A DNA stretch of 64,000 bases from Prostheceraeus crozeri (taxonomy: Eukaryota; Platyhelminthes; Polycladida; Euryleptidae). The translations under genes and the position numbers were made by a program. Below, piece after piece: positions 32,169 to 45,499 of this stretch (the stretch's first letter is position 1; the number at the start of each line of letters is the position of its first letter). The stretch is from assembly GCA_907163375.1 (NCBI GenBank), contig CAJQUW010000459.1, positions 186,001 to 250,000 on the forward strand, written 5' to 3'. Below the pieces are notes generated by a model. The model was not told the origin of the DNA and did not search any database. It worked only from the letters and a program-made list of their open reading frames with translations.

Positions 32169-33664
32169 TGTGATTCCAAATTCCCTCTTCAAATTTTCAA
32201 ATATTTTTCAGCCAATATTTTCCTGAATCTTTCAGCGTCTTTTGGGAAACAATGAAATGAAATAGTATGATCTTGTTTTCTATTTGGGTTCTACAATTTG
32301 TGCTACAACCATCGACAACACATTTGAAAGTCAGTTTGAGAAAGTACACTGTATAATCGTGATACTTAACAATCAACTGTCTTCAAAACAGGACTACTAA
32401 TGTATGTAGATATCGGTAGTGTCTCATCCCGATATACTATACTATATAGAAATCCATGATAATTACCTAGATATTATAGTACATAGATTTACCAACTTTG
32501 CAACGATATAGGTGACGGTGACTAGGCACAATAGAATTAGAAAAAGCATCTCCGGATTTCGCCTTCAGGTTTGAAGAGTATTCTAATGGACTTGCAATCG
32601 CTCACTTTGCTTTTGCTACGGCAATGTCTGTTAGTGCGCTCATTGAGAGAAGCCATTTTGTTGAACGATCCCAGCTTTGACAGTGGTCATTCTACCAAGT
32701 GCAGCTATGGTTCTACCGTGGATGATGCTTGCAAAAAGAACGTTTTGACTGCGCAATGTGACGGCCCAACATATATTTTGTAGTGATACAAATCAACATA
32801 CCACGTCTAAGTCACTATCGGTGTTTAGCTAGAGCGTTTCTTTGGATGATACAGAACTCTTCCTCTTGTTGCTTCCGTCATTATTACGTTGATTGTGATC
32901 AACCAAAAACACTGCATTCCTTCACAAAATTTCACTAGATATTCTGCCTGTTTTTTTACTGCAACCTTTCCATTGTTTATATATTCTATCACAATCCGTC
33001 AAGCATCACTTTGGTTGTGTTAAAATACATTAACCTTCTGCAATGTTGATCAGAATTTTGTGAAAATTGGACAGGGCGTTATCTCGAGACAACCATTCAC
33101 TATTCCAAAATATATCAAGGTCCAATAGTCATGCCATTTAAAAGGGCATCAAAATAGCAATCTTGCCGATATGGCCTATTGACCTTCCACGTCAAATGCA
33201 AGATGCTGAAATATAATATTTTGCAGATAACTGCGTTTGATGCAACGCATAATAAGAATAGGCTTGCAAAATTAAGCTATTCAGTACATGCGCATTCAAT
33301 TAGGCTACCATTTGCTTTTGTTAATTTTCCATGAGATAAGTAAAATCTTCCATTTTCTTGTTCACCGACCGACTATTGCTATTATGCAGCCAGCAAACTG
33401 ACACATCCTTATCAAGGTGCTACTAGAAATTGAATGCTCTCTATCTCGAGAAATCTGAATCTCAATAATCATGTAAAATGTACCATAGGATGGTGACCTG
33501 TCATGTTTCGTAATGGAAAAATGTTAATCAAAAACTTGTGAAATAACAAGATACAGACTTCAAGATATCCGTGTTTAAAGGTAATTATGAGAGATATCCG
33601 TGTACAGAGGTAATTACGGAAATTATTAACCTCTTCTGAAACATATCTATAGCATGCATTATAA

Positions 33665-33773
33665 CAGATAATGGATGATTTATTTCGGTCATACAGAATT
33701 TAATAATCTCAGGCCTAGCGGCCTTCGGTTAATAAGTTCTATAATGATCTCGAAATCATCCATTATCTATTAC
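33665..33773. repeat. Small MITE-like hairpin
   Basis: AGATAATGGATGATTT at the left end and AAATCATCCATTATCT at the right end form about 16-bp terminal inverted repeats around a 75-bp core that itself contains GGCCTAGCGGCC. Confidence 0.7.
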
Positions 33774-34001
33774 TGAATTTCTTTTATTATTATTCTGTCG
33801 ATTGTTTTCATTTCTACCAAGTGCCAAGATATTTCATCGTTCATGAAAATCGTTCGGGAAGCGAACTGAACTATTCTATTTTTTAAGAAACTGATTTGTC
33901 GTTGAGAAAATTGTGCTAATGTGAACATCTTATATATGTTACATAGGAGACTTTATTTCAATTTGTCGTCATAGTCATCTTTCTGCTGATTTCATTTGCA
34001 G

Positions 34002-34228
34002 ACATTGGAGCTGTGAAGAAGGGTGACTTCTACTACTTGACACTAAAGAATGATGAAGTAAGAATCAAAACAGATGGCAAACTACTTATTGAGGTGACGC
34101 TAACCCGAGTTGTATTTGAAGGTAAAGGCCTAGATGGAATGTGTGGTAACTATGATGGAAGTCCTAAAGATGATTTTGCTTCAAGACAAGAAATTGAGAC
34201 AGAGGGTAATCGTCTTCAGTTGACTAAA
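34002..34228 (+). CDS. SCO-spondin-like gene, exon 7 (VWD domain 1, end)
   Basis: Acceptor CATTTGCAG, donor GTGAGT, phase 1 to 0. It encodes GLDGMCGNYDGSPKDDF, the conserved calcium-loop signature of VWD domains, then a linker. Confidence 0.92.
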
Positions 34229-37056
34229 GTGAGTCCAAAATTCGAAATCTTTCGCCTATGATTCTCAGCAAATAGCATGTGCTTGCATATAATGTACGTA
34301 ATTGTTTGGCCATTCCTGGATATAGTATAGTAATATACGGAAGTATATTCGTAGTATGTCAAAAATAGCCTTTGGCTTTCTCAGGAATTAAAAAAAACAA
34401 AAAAAACGTGTTTATTATGTCTGAAATCAGAAATGTTCCAGCTCTGGTAGAGTGAAGACCCGGGATTAGAGTTTGCAGACAAAATCCTGACTTTTCTTCA
34501 TCCCGTTGTTGGGGATCGCAAGCTCAATCCCGGGATTCAGTTTGAAAAAATATAAGCAATACCACACTAGTGACAAGCAAAACAGCAAGTTAATCAAAAT
34601 TATAAATATTTGCATTATTTAGCATATTAGCAGATTCGAATTCCAAAATCCTGAAGAATCCCAATATCGGCGATCGCGTGACTGAAGAATCTTATAATAT
34701 CTTCACCATTTTTAAAATCAAAATCAAAAATTTTCTCACTCCCTTTTTACTCACGAGGTTTTATTCCATTCAAGCTACAATAAACCGACGCGCTTCGTCT
34801 TACAGACTGCTTCAAGGGCCTATAATGTCCCTTGAAATGTCACCACTGCAGAAATGGGTGTTTTTTGATAAATGGCTTGCTTTGTCAGGTTTAGGCTCAC
34901 TATTGTTTGAATAGAAAAATGATAACACCTTGCTTTGTGTCACTGCTCAGGAAATTGTTTTTTGTCTTCAATTGCTTGCATGACTGGTAAACGAGATGAC
35001 TCATGAACTCATTGTGAAATTTATTATATCTTGAAATTGAATTTGAATCACTCACATATTCATTACTTCAATGAAACTGGTGAAAATTCAGTGGAATTCT
35101 TGCTGATGGAGCTTAAACATGGAAAAACCTGAATTGCATTTCATTCGCTGAAAATTCTCTAGGTCAAGAGCCTTGGCCTATTATGAATATTATGAATATT
35201 TTATTAATAATTTTTGTAATATTATTAAATATAATATTGTTATGAATATTTTAGACGTAGGTGTAGGTTATTAAATAAAGAGCACTTAATACACAAAATG
35301 GATATGTACGTCAATATAACATATAATGACTATAATATATCAGTCATGCTTAAAAAGAATTGCGTAGTATTAAAAGTAATTGCATGAGAATAATACTGAA
35401 AACTAGCACTTGCAGTACAAGTGCATGTAGCAAACTGAATAAATGACAACCTATACAAAACTCAGGTCATATACAACCAGATGTGTAAGTTGTACAATTA
35501 TTGAGACAATTACATCTGCCATAATTAAGGCGATAACATATAGTACGTGCCATAAGGCGTAGCATATATGCCTTGCCCAGATTAAATGCTTTAAACGGAA
35601 AGATGAAATTACATGTGCATGCATAACCTAATTGTATTGCTTGAAAGGCAATGTTAGAGATAACTAGTAAAGCAAAACTCTAGCCAAATGAATTCATCAC
35701 TCAAAATGATAGATGCAATTTGGACAGACGCATGATAGACGCAGGAAATTCCTTTGCCCATTAATGACCGAGCAACTCTCAAAAACTAAAGTTTTCGGGT
35801 CGAGACGTATCATACTTGGTAAGTTTTGCATGAAAAGGCTAACATGGTCTTCTGCTTTTAGTGTCCAAATGTTCGAGTCAAATCCATGGACTGCCTCGCC
35901 ACGATGGGAAGCTTAAGCCAAGTTTATTTCCAAGCCCGATTAAAATGTTCTGCATTCAACTCCATTTTGAAACAATGTAATCCTGTGGTAAGCATTTTTT
36001 TGTCGGAATTTTGTGTGGTATCAACTACAAAAGTAAATATTCGTTTTTCTGGCGCCCATTTGTTAACGACTTGAATTAAAGGAATCTTTTCACGATTTAT
36101 TTATTAACGATTGCCACGTCGCATCTCTGTCGTTGTTAACGTGAGAAATAATTAAAGGAGCAAAATCAATTTGAGAAAGGCAGAAGCAAATATAAAACAA
36201 TATAGTCAGCATCATACATTGCTACTGTGATTATTGCTTGAACAAATACAGTAGCAAAAGTAAAATTTCAATAAAAAGAGTATATACGTAGCAAGTATGT
36301 GTTGACATTATTTTGACTTCATAGCTATCAAGTATTTGAAAGTCATAATGGCCGCAGGTGCTCAAATAGAGTAAGACATTCCTTTTGTATAGATTGAGGG
36401 ATTTAAATGTTTAATTCACATTCTCCTGGATAGGTAAATCATTTCTGTTCAATCTAACTGTATCGCAGAAAATAAAGGAGGCAATCTACATCCACTCAAA
36501 TCGTGATTAGATTGACAACCGAGATGGTGACTACCAATTCAGTGATATTTGGAATCCACTTTTTTCTGTGTGCGGCAATAACTCTGTTATTCATTGACTC
36601 TTCCTTTTTATTGTTATTTATTCAGCTTGCTTATTTGCATTCATAAATAGCAGGATGTGTACATTATTTTCTGACACTACTGCATTCACATTCACAAGTA
36701 GTAACATAGTGACATTTGGCTTTAACTTACCCTTCACTGTTAAGTGGCAAACCTGTAATTTTATCTCGTGATGAGATGTAGTCAGTCTTGAATGCATGTT
36801 CTGTTTGTACACGCGAAGTTCACTTCGCATGATTGCGACAGCAGACAGCTGTCAGAAGCAATAAGTTAATCAAAAAGTCTCGATCTGTGAAGTAAGCGAA
36901 TTTTACAGCCGTTATCCAGTTCCAGAATGTTCGTTAAGTTAAAGCTAGGTACAGTGCTATTTGCAAATTCCAATTTAATGTCTCTATGTAAAGTTTGTCC
37001 TATTCAATAATTGTATGCGCTCGGATTTAGAAGGTGTTGTCAATTCTTATTTGCAG
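34229..37056 (+). other. Intron 7 (2.8 kb)
   Basis: A short imperfect hairpin with CCCGGGATT ends (34,458-34,540) and an ATTATGAATATT-rich stretch (35,180-35,250). There is no gene. Confidence 0.6.
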
Positions 37057-37228
37057 TACAACCCCGACCAATTTCACCATCAATGTGCGGATGATGTCTG
37101 TGCTGCTATTAACGCTCGTAAATCAGAAGCAGAAATTGATGCCATCGTGTGCGGACATCTGGAGGCTTACGCGACTCTTTGCAAACACAATGGAATCTGT
37201 CGTGAATGGCGAAATGAACATCTTTGTC
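37057..37228 (+). CDS. SCO-spondin-like gene, exon 8 (C8 domain 1)
   Basis: Acceptor TTATTTGCAG, donor GTGAGT, phase 0 to 1. It encodes HQCADDVCAAINAR, then CGHLEAYATLCKHNGICREW and LC, the eight-cysteine module that follows VWD domains. Confidence 0.92.
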
Positions 37229-40200
37229 GTGAGTAGAAATCATAATCGAAATACATAGTATTCATCGTCAATCTTAAGCTTCATATCAATGCATGAAGTA
37301 CTGATTATGAAAACTGATTAGATGATATATGAAACCAGCCAATTATGTTGCAGTCTTTAAATCAATCAGAGTAAGTTAAAATCATATTTGCAATTGGCAC
37401 GCTAGTGAAATTTCGATGGGCATTCATTAAATATCACTTTAGACACACTACTGGCAAATCGCCTAAGTCAGTGCGCCTGCAATAATGAATTAGTGCTGCT
37501 TTTAGAATCACAATGTAAATAGAATAATTCAACATTGAGTTGCATCCTTCATTCAGTTAGAATTATAGTGACTGTTATGAAACGACTGTTTTTATTTTCT
37601 TAATTATATTTTACTTAATTATAAAATCTTGAAAATTACAGGCTAGTAACATTTCCAGCCATTTTGAGATACAAAGCAGGAAAGTATATTTCCTTAATTC
37701 TACTACCAAAAAGAAGATTTCCTGTAACTTAAAAGACTTCCGGCTTTCTGATAAATTGATACGCACATAGAAAGATTATGAAACCTGACATTATCTGATA
37801 TTATCGATCTTTGACAACGTCAAGCTGATACAATAAAGAGACAAAGCTGAAATACTAGGTAAATTGGCAACAGAATAACAAGAAGTGTATGAGATACAAT
37901 AAATGCTAAGTGAAGGAAAATTAAGTATAACGATTTAATTGTACACTCTGTAACATGCTATGATCACAAGATCAAAATAGGTCTCAACAGATAGTTCGAC
38001 TTGTGAGTTTTCGGGAGACCGTAAATGCGAGGTATGCTGTGTCCCGAATTCAGGAACAGTTTCCGTTGATGAGCTGAAACAGCTCTTTCGCGCAGACGTT
38101 AATCCACCAACTTGCGAAGATCACATTCAACTTGCTTAGTGCGATCAGTCTGATCTCAATCGCATGTAAACTTGTCCTCGTCGCTGAGGATTTCACTCAT
38201 CTTTGAAGCATAGTCAGAGATATTTAAAATAATCATACCACTCTTCTTGTCTGGACGGAGGATTACAATATTCTTGTTCTTCTTCAATTAATTTAAAGCT
38301 TGGATGTGGACAGATAGCAAGCTTCCTTTTGCAGGACTTGTTATAGATGCGTGTGTAAGAGCTGAGCACGTCATAGCATATATGCCATAATCGCCCTATG
38401 CTTATTCTCATAATCTTTGACAGGGTGAATTAATACAATCTACACGCATTAAGATGTGCAAGCTCCTGATTCAAATTGAACATAATACTTTTAAAATATG
38501 ATATTTAGTAAAATGCATAATTTGTATAAAACGAAATCATCAATAATTGACATTTTCGAAACGAAGACTGTGCACCATATGCGAAATTTTTTCATCACAT
38601 GTATTTCTCTTGAGTTCAAGAAAGGTTCTATAATTACTCCAGACATTTAGGTCATCACACCAAGTTTGCTGTCCTCCCTTGTTTTCCAATAATCATGCTT
38701 CAAGTACACGTTGCATAAACTTTCCACCACTGCCTCTGAAAATATGACCAGCAATATTTAGCTTCCTCCATACTAATGGCCTCCCAGCATGTTTCCTTGG
38801 CTTTCATTAATATCTTCACTCTTACGTTAGTGACATTCTCCACTTATTTAATTCAAAGTCTTCTACAGCACCACATCTGTGGGACATCTATCTTTGAGCA
38901 CATCTGTCTCGTAAGTCAAGTTTCGATTCCGTAGCTAGGGCAATGCTGACTTAAGAGAAAAATCTAAAAACTTTTCACTCCAAATGAAAAAAATTAGACA
39001 TTTTTGATAAAAATATACGAACCACACAATAGGCTCATGGAAGATTCACACATTTTTGTGATAATTAGGAGCAGCCAAGGCATTCATATATTGAGTATAG
39101 TAATTGTCGAGTGTTTTAAATGGCATTCCTGTCAGGAATGTATAAATGCAAATTTCATGCGTGTAACTACATAAGTGTATAACCTTATGTACAGTTAAGT
39201 ACGTATCATACGTCATCAGCTTTGGAAAATCGGAATGACCTGTAGCTGAATACATTAGTACAAACTTATTTCAGTGAAAAATATACTTGCGTGTATTGCA
39301 CATGCACTTCAGTTATATCGTACTCACGTAAATATTGCTTAAATATAATTGTTTGAATAAACCCTGTGCCATGATTATGAATCAAATTATAGAGCCAGTG
39401 TAAACCAGATGTTCGGTTATGAAGGAAGTTCACAACTGTAAACAAGTGTGAATGCAATACTGGAACTGCTTGGACTAAAGTCCTTTAAGTCCTTTTAGAT
39501 ATTTTTGGACTGTTTTTACCAACTTCACGGCTCCCTGAGGAAGAGTGAAGGCTCGGAACCGCTCGGAGTTGACAATACAAAAGGAGAGCACGAATCACCT
39601 TCTGTTAGCAGGGATATCTGTGATTAATGTAATATATCCAATATGATAAATATTAGATATCTTATGATGTCCCTGCTGATAGACGCCATCCTATATACTT
39701 TTAGATAGTAGTAAATCTGGTCTTCCGTCTTTTTCATAGAGATTTCTAGCGTTTATTGACTGTTGTTATTTTATTGATCCTGTCTGAACTGAATTTCGTT
39801 TCATTTATTTTCTGAGATGATTTTGTGAATTCAGAACGTAACCATGCTCACCGGTGGTAAGTGAAATGCGTTGTGGTTTGCTATGATCTGTATTTCTCCA
39901 TAACCGAACATCTGGTTTACCCTGGCTTCACAACTCGATTAAAGCATAATCGAATACTTAAGCAAATGTGATACTTGTATCTTGTTGACGCACATTTTTT
40001 ATCTTGTATTATGTGCTTCATAATGAGTGAATTAAGTAAACAATGATTTCAAAGCGCTTTCATGTATCTCAGATCCGTAGAGAAAAATCCGTAGATTGCA
40101 GAGTCTTCACCTTATAGATTATACTTGTATGTCGAGATCGCACACTTCTTGAAAATATGGTGTGTATGCACGCAATATATCTGATAATTTTTCATTCCTA

Positions 40201-41026
40201 GTGTCATAAAATTAAAATTTAGTGGTTTTTACCATTTTCGAGTAGTTTTTCCCATTTTTGTGGTTTTTACTAAAAGGTTTTTTGCCGGTTAAAACCACTA
40301 GTATTTACCATCCATGTGAAAGCCATCCAATCCTGTCGTAAAGAGCTAGCTGTTTTCCGCTATTCTCTCAATTTGTTTCAAGCAAATAATTATCGTAGCT
40401 CATCATCTTTGGAGAATGAGACCAAAACGGTTGATGTCTGACAAAAGCATGCTTTTTTCCTCAAAAATTGGTCGATGTGCTAATAATTGAAAACTGATGT
40501 AAAGTTGAATTCAGAATATTATCTTTAGACATCCTATTTGAAAAATGCTGCCTTCTCATATGGCACTTTTCACATAATCAGAGAAAACATATCTCATTTT
40601 TCCGAAAACTTAAATTTTTCCCCATTTGATTTAATGTGCATGTGTTTTTCTTTGATTATGTCTGACAAGAAGAAGAGCCGGGTATAATTTCGACGTATAA
40701 ATACGACATTAGGGAAGAAGAATAAAACTTATGTGTGATTTTGGAAAGACAGATAATTTTTTAAGAGCCTCTCACGACCAGTCATCATGCAGCATATTAC
40801 TCGAATGCAATGTCAGATCGCTCTGACTTTCTCAATGAGTAAAAAAGTTGAGTATTCAGCTGCATCGCACGAAAACAATTATCAAGCATTCATATTATGT
40901 ACAAGTATCTGATTTATTTAGTGACTGTTGTTTCATTACCTACATTATCCGTAGCATTACATGCAGATGCTTTCAGTGTCAATAAGTCACATTTCAGAGA
41001 CTCAGATTCCACAACGTATTTTTCAG
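37229..41026 (+). other. Intron 8 (3.8 kb)
   Basis: Mostly featureless. It contains a possible cysteine-rich alternative exon (37,991-38,140), a Penelope-type end motif (CTGAGGA...GGAACC, 39,535-39,558) and a short hairpin built on TAGTGGTTTTTACC (40,217-40,306). Confidence 0.6.
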
Positions 41027-41279
41027 CTCCCACTAACTGCAGTGGAACTGCCAAGGTTTGGTCAGAATGTGCGTCCTTGTGCTCATCGACTTGCAGCAAC
41101 ATGTATTCTAGCCGTGACGAATCATGTAAGGCATTTAAGCAGGCTCGTTGTGTTTGTAAACAGGGTTATCACTTGGACGACAATAATGAATGTGTCAAGC
41201 ATGATGAATGTCCATGTCCGAAAATCAAAGGAGTATCCTACAAAAATGGTCAAACTGCAATGAATGGATGTAAACTATG
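41027..41279 (+). CDS. SCO-spondin-like gene, exon 9 (TIL domain 1 and start of VWC)
   Basis: Acceptor GTATTTTTCAG, donor GTACGT, phase 1 to 2. It encodes WSECASLCSSTCSN, CKAFKQARCVCKQGYHLDDN and HDECPCP, a trypsin-inhibitor-like module, then a YKNGQTAMNGCKL linker that continues into exon 10. An upstream ATG at 40,897 opens a frame into this exon with a hydrophobic start, which could suggest an alternative promoter, but the splice-phase match favours the internal exon. Confidence 0.9.
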
Positions 41280-41566
41280 GTACGTATCCAGCTGATCATG
41301 CGATGATTATTATTATTTTTTATTAAGTTTAGTTATTAAAAGCTGGCCTTGATTAAAATGATTATGTACTATGCATGGTTTTGCGACGTATTAATCAGAA
41401 ATTTCCTCACCTTCGACTCGAAGATTTTCAGTATGTAATTACTCATAGACAGTACATTCTTCTACATGCAGATATTGCATATACATGCACCAAGCATATA
41501 TCACTGTTACCTATTCCAAAAGGGATTCTTGAACGATTAATTTTGCGATTTTACACAATTGTGATA

Positions 41567-41760
41567 GGTGGTAGGATAGCTCAGTTGGTTAAGGGCCGCG
41601 TTTCGGTACGGAAGTGCAGGCAGAGAGTCTAGGACTCAAATCTGTCCGCCTCGGAGGTACCTAGCCCTTATCTGGTGAGAGCTGCGAGCATGTGAACTCT
41701 AACCCATCCGTAGCTCTTTAGTATGGCTCTGCGCCGTGGTTGGGGCAGGTATTAGCAAAG
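41567..41760 (+). repeat. tRNA-derived SINE-like repeat
   Basis: GGATAGCTCAGTTGGTTAAG is a near-perfect internal promoter A box of a tRNA, and GGACTCAAATC about 50 bases on resembles the B box. No closing acceptor stem is present, so it is not a tRNA gene. Confidence 0.6.
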
Positions 41761-42881
41761 CAAATGAATTCATACGATGTTATGGGATTGCTCATTTTGC
41801 ATATCAACCCAAGGGAAGTCACGAATGTAATGGCAGTTAACGGGAGGCGCATTTTGAAATGTAAGGTTTTCAATAATGAAAATGGAAGTTTGCTCCCTCT
41901 GTTTTTATGCCTCAAAATAAAAATTAAAAATATCTAATTTCTTCAGCGGGAAGTGCCACTACTGCTCCACTACACATAGATGAATTAATCACTTCGCACT
42001 TTCAGTGCGACGATGTGTAAAGCTGACATCTATTGAAAAGAATAGAGTAGAATCGGTCATGGTCGGAATTGGTCATCGATCTTGAAAATGCTTTCGACAA
42101 AGCCCATCGACTTCTCATAGAAAATGGAATTGAATAATTTTGAAAATTTTTTGATTGATGAGACATTCTTGAGAAGCGATTTTTGCGAGAAATAAGAACG
42201 AAAATTTTACCAATAATTCGCTCATCGTCTATTGTGCATTCTAAAGTGTGTAGATGATAATGAACGACTAAAATATATGCATGAATTTATTACAAAATTT
42301 GAAATAATATATTGGAAACCAGACTAATGGGAAATAAGTGAATCTTGTTAATGCATAGCTAATCGATTTGCTTGATAATTAATTTATACTTCATTGTACA
42401 GCAATCTTTATCATTATTGATTCTATAATAAAGTTTATAAACTTTGTTTTATTCATATCATAATCATAAAAATTTAGTGATGTAAGACCAGCATGGCTTC
42501 AATCGACGGTCTAAAATATTTTTGTACAATAGATGGGACGTGAAATCAAATCATCAATGATTGAGTAAATTTGAATTCAAAAATGCTTGATTATTGTTAA
42601 TATAATATACCTTTTCCATTTCTATTTGGATATAAGTAAGCTCAATTTAGTTTGCAGAAATATCTCTGGTAAGAAAGCAAGTTTGATTTAGTATAAGTAA
42701 AATCAATTTAGTTTTTCTTTAGATATCTTTGATTACTATTCCCAGTGCGTCAATTGTGAATCGATGACGATTTGAATTTATTAAAATTTTGAATTTCACT
42801 GTAATGCTAGAATTGTGCTAGCGTTATTGAAATTTTGATTACCATAGTTTAAATCATATTCACTCGAAGTGTCGTTCAAGA

Positions 42882-43962
42882 ATGTTGAGAGGGAAATATA
42901 ACACGATAAGCTTTACTGATCGGGAGCGCCTTGTCAATGCATTTAATGACAACAAGGATTGGTTAAATTTAGTCAATTATCTTGGTATAAAGCCCCTCAG
43001 CGAGGAATGTGATTGTGAACTATAAAAAAACTGGTCGGATCGAGGCCAAACAAAAAGGCGGCTCTAGAAATGTCAAAGTTGACGACGAAATGATGGCGGT
43101 TGTACAAGAGTTCATTGAACAGAAGCCAACAGCAACACTGAATGAAATGATTGCATTATTGAGACAGCGACTACCTCAAAAGCCAACAATTTCACATCAA
43201 ACGCTAAGTGCTCGTCTTGATGGTTTATTTTATACACTAAAAGATGTCAGGTCTGTTCCTATTCAATGGAACACTCCAGAAAGAAAGGAAGAAAGGCGAG
43301 AGTATGCAGAGTGGTGCTTCGGTGACGGACTTTCAGTCAAGAAAATCTACGTTGATGAATTTGGCTTCAACGTATGGACATCAAGAACGAAAGGGAGGTC
43401 TCTGTCTGGTGAACGTACTGTGCGTTTGGTGGAAGGACAAAGAGGTCAAAATCTAACTCTTTGTTTAGCTATCAGCCCCGAATTGGGCCTGGTTCACCAT
43501 CTTCAAACTCGTGGAGGTATGAGAAAAGCACGGTTTGCTGATTTCTTGTCGGAAGTCGCTGAGTTGATTGAAGTCACTGATGAGCATTATGCAATCATTT
43601 TCGACAATGCTCAATGCCATGGAGAAGATAATCATTTGGGCGATTCTGTAGTTATTCGAAAGTTGCCAAAGTATGCTCCATTTCTGAACGCTTGTGAAAT
43701 GGCAGGATCATGCCTTAAAGCAGCAGTGAAAAGACGGCTTTCGGATCCCGTGATTCAACGTGAGCTTCATGACAGATCAACAAATGAAGCACTTCACAAT
43801 CGTCGGATGAGAATCATTGAGCGTGAAGTTCTTTCTTGCCTCCATGTCATAACAACTTCCAAGTGCCAACACTTTCAAACACATACATTGAAATATGTCT
43901 TCGTGGTGAGAACATTTTTGATTAGTTATTTAACATTGCAAATAAAAAAGTTGTTTATGTGA
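42882..43962 (+). pseudogene. IS630/Tc1-type DDE transposase (single frameshift)
   Basis: ATG at 42,882 (MLRGKYNTISFTDRERLVNAF). A one-base frameshift near 42,990 separates the first 47 codons from the remaining 317. After it come VIVNYKKTGRIEAK (end of the helix-turn-helix region) and a linker. The catalytic core has first Asp in IYVDEFGFN, second Asp in IIFDNAQCHG and Glu in PFLNACEMAGS. There are 30 residues between the last two, shorter than in classic Tc1 (34). All three acidic residues remain. The C-terminus runs into the duplicated block, which may have altered the original stop. Confidence 0.85.
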
Positions 43963-44038
43963 TCTTTTGATATTTTGCCTTCATGAAACTCTAAGGGAGC
44001 ACTAGGAATTATTATCAAAGATATCTAAAGAAAAACTC

Positions 44039-44175
44039 TTCGTGGTGAGAACATTTTTGATTAGTTATTTAACATTGCAAATAAAAAAGTTGTTTATGTG
44101 ATCTTTTGATATTTTGCCTTCATGAAACTCTAAGGGAGCACTAGGAATTATTATCAAAGATATCTAAAGAAAAAC
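44039..44175 (+). repeat. Second copy of a 139-bp tandem duplication
   Basis: Starts CTTCGTGGTGAGAACATTTT, the same as at 43,900. It extends through the end of the transposase frame and into the inverted repeat. Confidence 0.9.
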
Positions 44176-45499
44176 TAAATTGATCTTACTTATACTAAAT
44201 CAAACTTATTTTCTTACCAGAGAAATTTCTGCAAACTAAATTGAACTTACTTATATCCAAATAGAAATAGAAAAGGTATAGTAAAAATGCTAAGTATGGC
44301 TGATAATCATAAAGAAGACAGACTACCAGTTCGCGTGGGCATGGAATGAAACTGACTGGAACTGGCACTCCGCAATCTTTATGCTTGCTTAGCCATTCTA
44401 GATATTTTGAGCTAGTTTGGACCATTCTTAGCCGCACTGAAGTACTTATGTTGTTCATGTCTGAGAACAATTGTCTTGGATTATCAATAGTCCATCGAAT
44501 ATTCACTTTCTTGTCACCTCAAATTGGCAAATTTATTATGACTATCAAAATGAACATTAGTCTATGAAAATCGCATCACGGTTCATCATGAATTCATGCC
44601 CGTGTGAAAGAGAATGAGAAAATTCGCAACTCATGTACTCAGCAGTGATGCGTACCACAGAAGTCTTGCAACGGTTCCGGTTCTGGCAACCTGTAAAGCC
44701 CATGTAATGAAGGTAGTTTTAAAGCAAGCAGAGTAGCAATAATTGCCAACTTCCATATATACAACCTGCTTTCATTGTCTTAGACATCATCTTGCTTAGT
44801 TATATTCACAGAATTAAATATTTTGTTTATCTGCTTCGGTTTGCTAGAAGTGTGATTAATACGAAATTGACGGCACATCGAGGAACCTATTAAGTGGGCA
44901 AAAAGGAATTCTTAATACCTTACAGAGATAGGAAAAAAAGTCGTGCGTCGCTTGCGGATTAATGTGAGCTCCAGCAAAGTGCTTCGATTGCCAAAATTCC
45001 TTCAGATTCGAAGAATTCAGATCATTGCCCACAAGTTTTCTCCATAATGTTGGCCCTTCCGATCATTATTATAGAAAGTAGCAGGCGTACGAAAATTAGT
45101 TCACTTGATGATCCTCTCCTCGGCAGTTCTCACTGTATAGTGTATCCATTGAATCGTAGCCACGCATCAATGTGTGTTTTGGTGTGCGCGACGTGATATC
45201 ACACCACGCACGCATCTCTCACTGGCTCTACTGTCCTCTGCTGACAGCTTATTGTTTGCCATTTCCAATAGCAAGCGATACACGAATTATCCATTCGAGA
45301 AGGAGCAAGTTTTCTAATTCGGTGATGTGCCATTTCAATATTAAGGTTACATACAATTCTTCCTTTCTAGGAAACCGAAGCGCGCGCAGATGAATCTAAT
45401 CCTGTGGTTATATTAATCTCATTAGTTGTTTTTCATTTCTTCCATTCCACGTTTTCATCCTCACTCGTCCATTCCCTATGTGTTTCGAGTGTTGGACGT

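Larger units (their letters stand above)
28992..32466. mobile_element. Element with about 320-bp inverted terminal arms (MITE or DNA-transposon relic)
   Basis: The segment 28,992-29,309 recurs inverted at the right side as 30,722-30,745 plus 32,169-32,466. The right arm is cut in two by a Tc1 element. Both arms contain AATTTGGAATCACAT and ATGGATTTCTATATAGTAT (on opposite strands). The 1.4 kb between the arms has no recognisable gene. Arm identity is high by eye, around nine in ten bases. Confidence 0.75.
28769..34001 (+). other. Intron 6 (5.2 kb)
   Basis: Holds an inverted-repeat element with a nested Tc1 transposon and a small foldback element, listed separately. From 32,470 to 33,660 no feature is recognised. 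Confidence 0.8.
42608..44278 (+). mobile_element. IS630/Tc1-type transposon with about 140-bp inverted repeats
   Basis: The left end (TACCTTTTCCATTTCTATTT) and right end (its complement) sit between TA dinucleotides. The inverted repeats include GCTCAATTTAGTTTGCAGAA and CTTTAGATATCTTTGAT. Inside lies a nearly intact transposase. A 139-bp block at the 3' end of the gene (43,900-44,036) is repeated in tandem (44,039-44,175) with essentially no change. Confidence 0.9.

Noticed and set aside
40897..41026. ATG-started 5' exon with signal peptide in front of exon 9
   Set aside because: The N-terminus looks signal-like, but the acceptor at 41,026 joins exon 8 in frame and matches the C8-TIL order. 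An alternative promoter is possible but unsupported.
41571..41665. Functional tRNA gene
   Set aside because: The A box is excellent, but the B box is imperfect and no 3' strand closes the acceptor stem. A SINE fits better.
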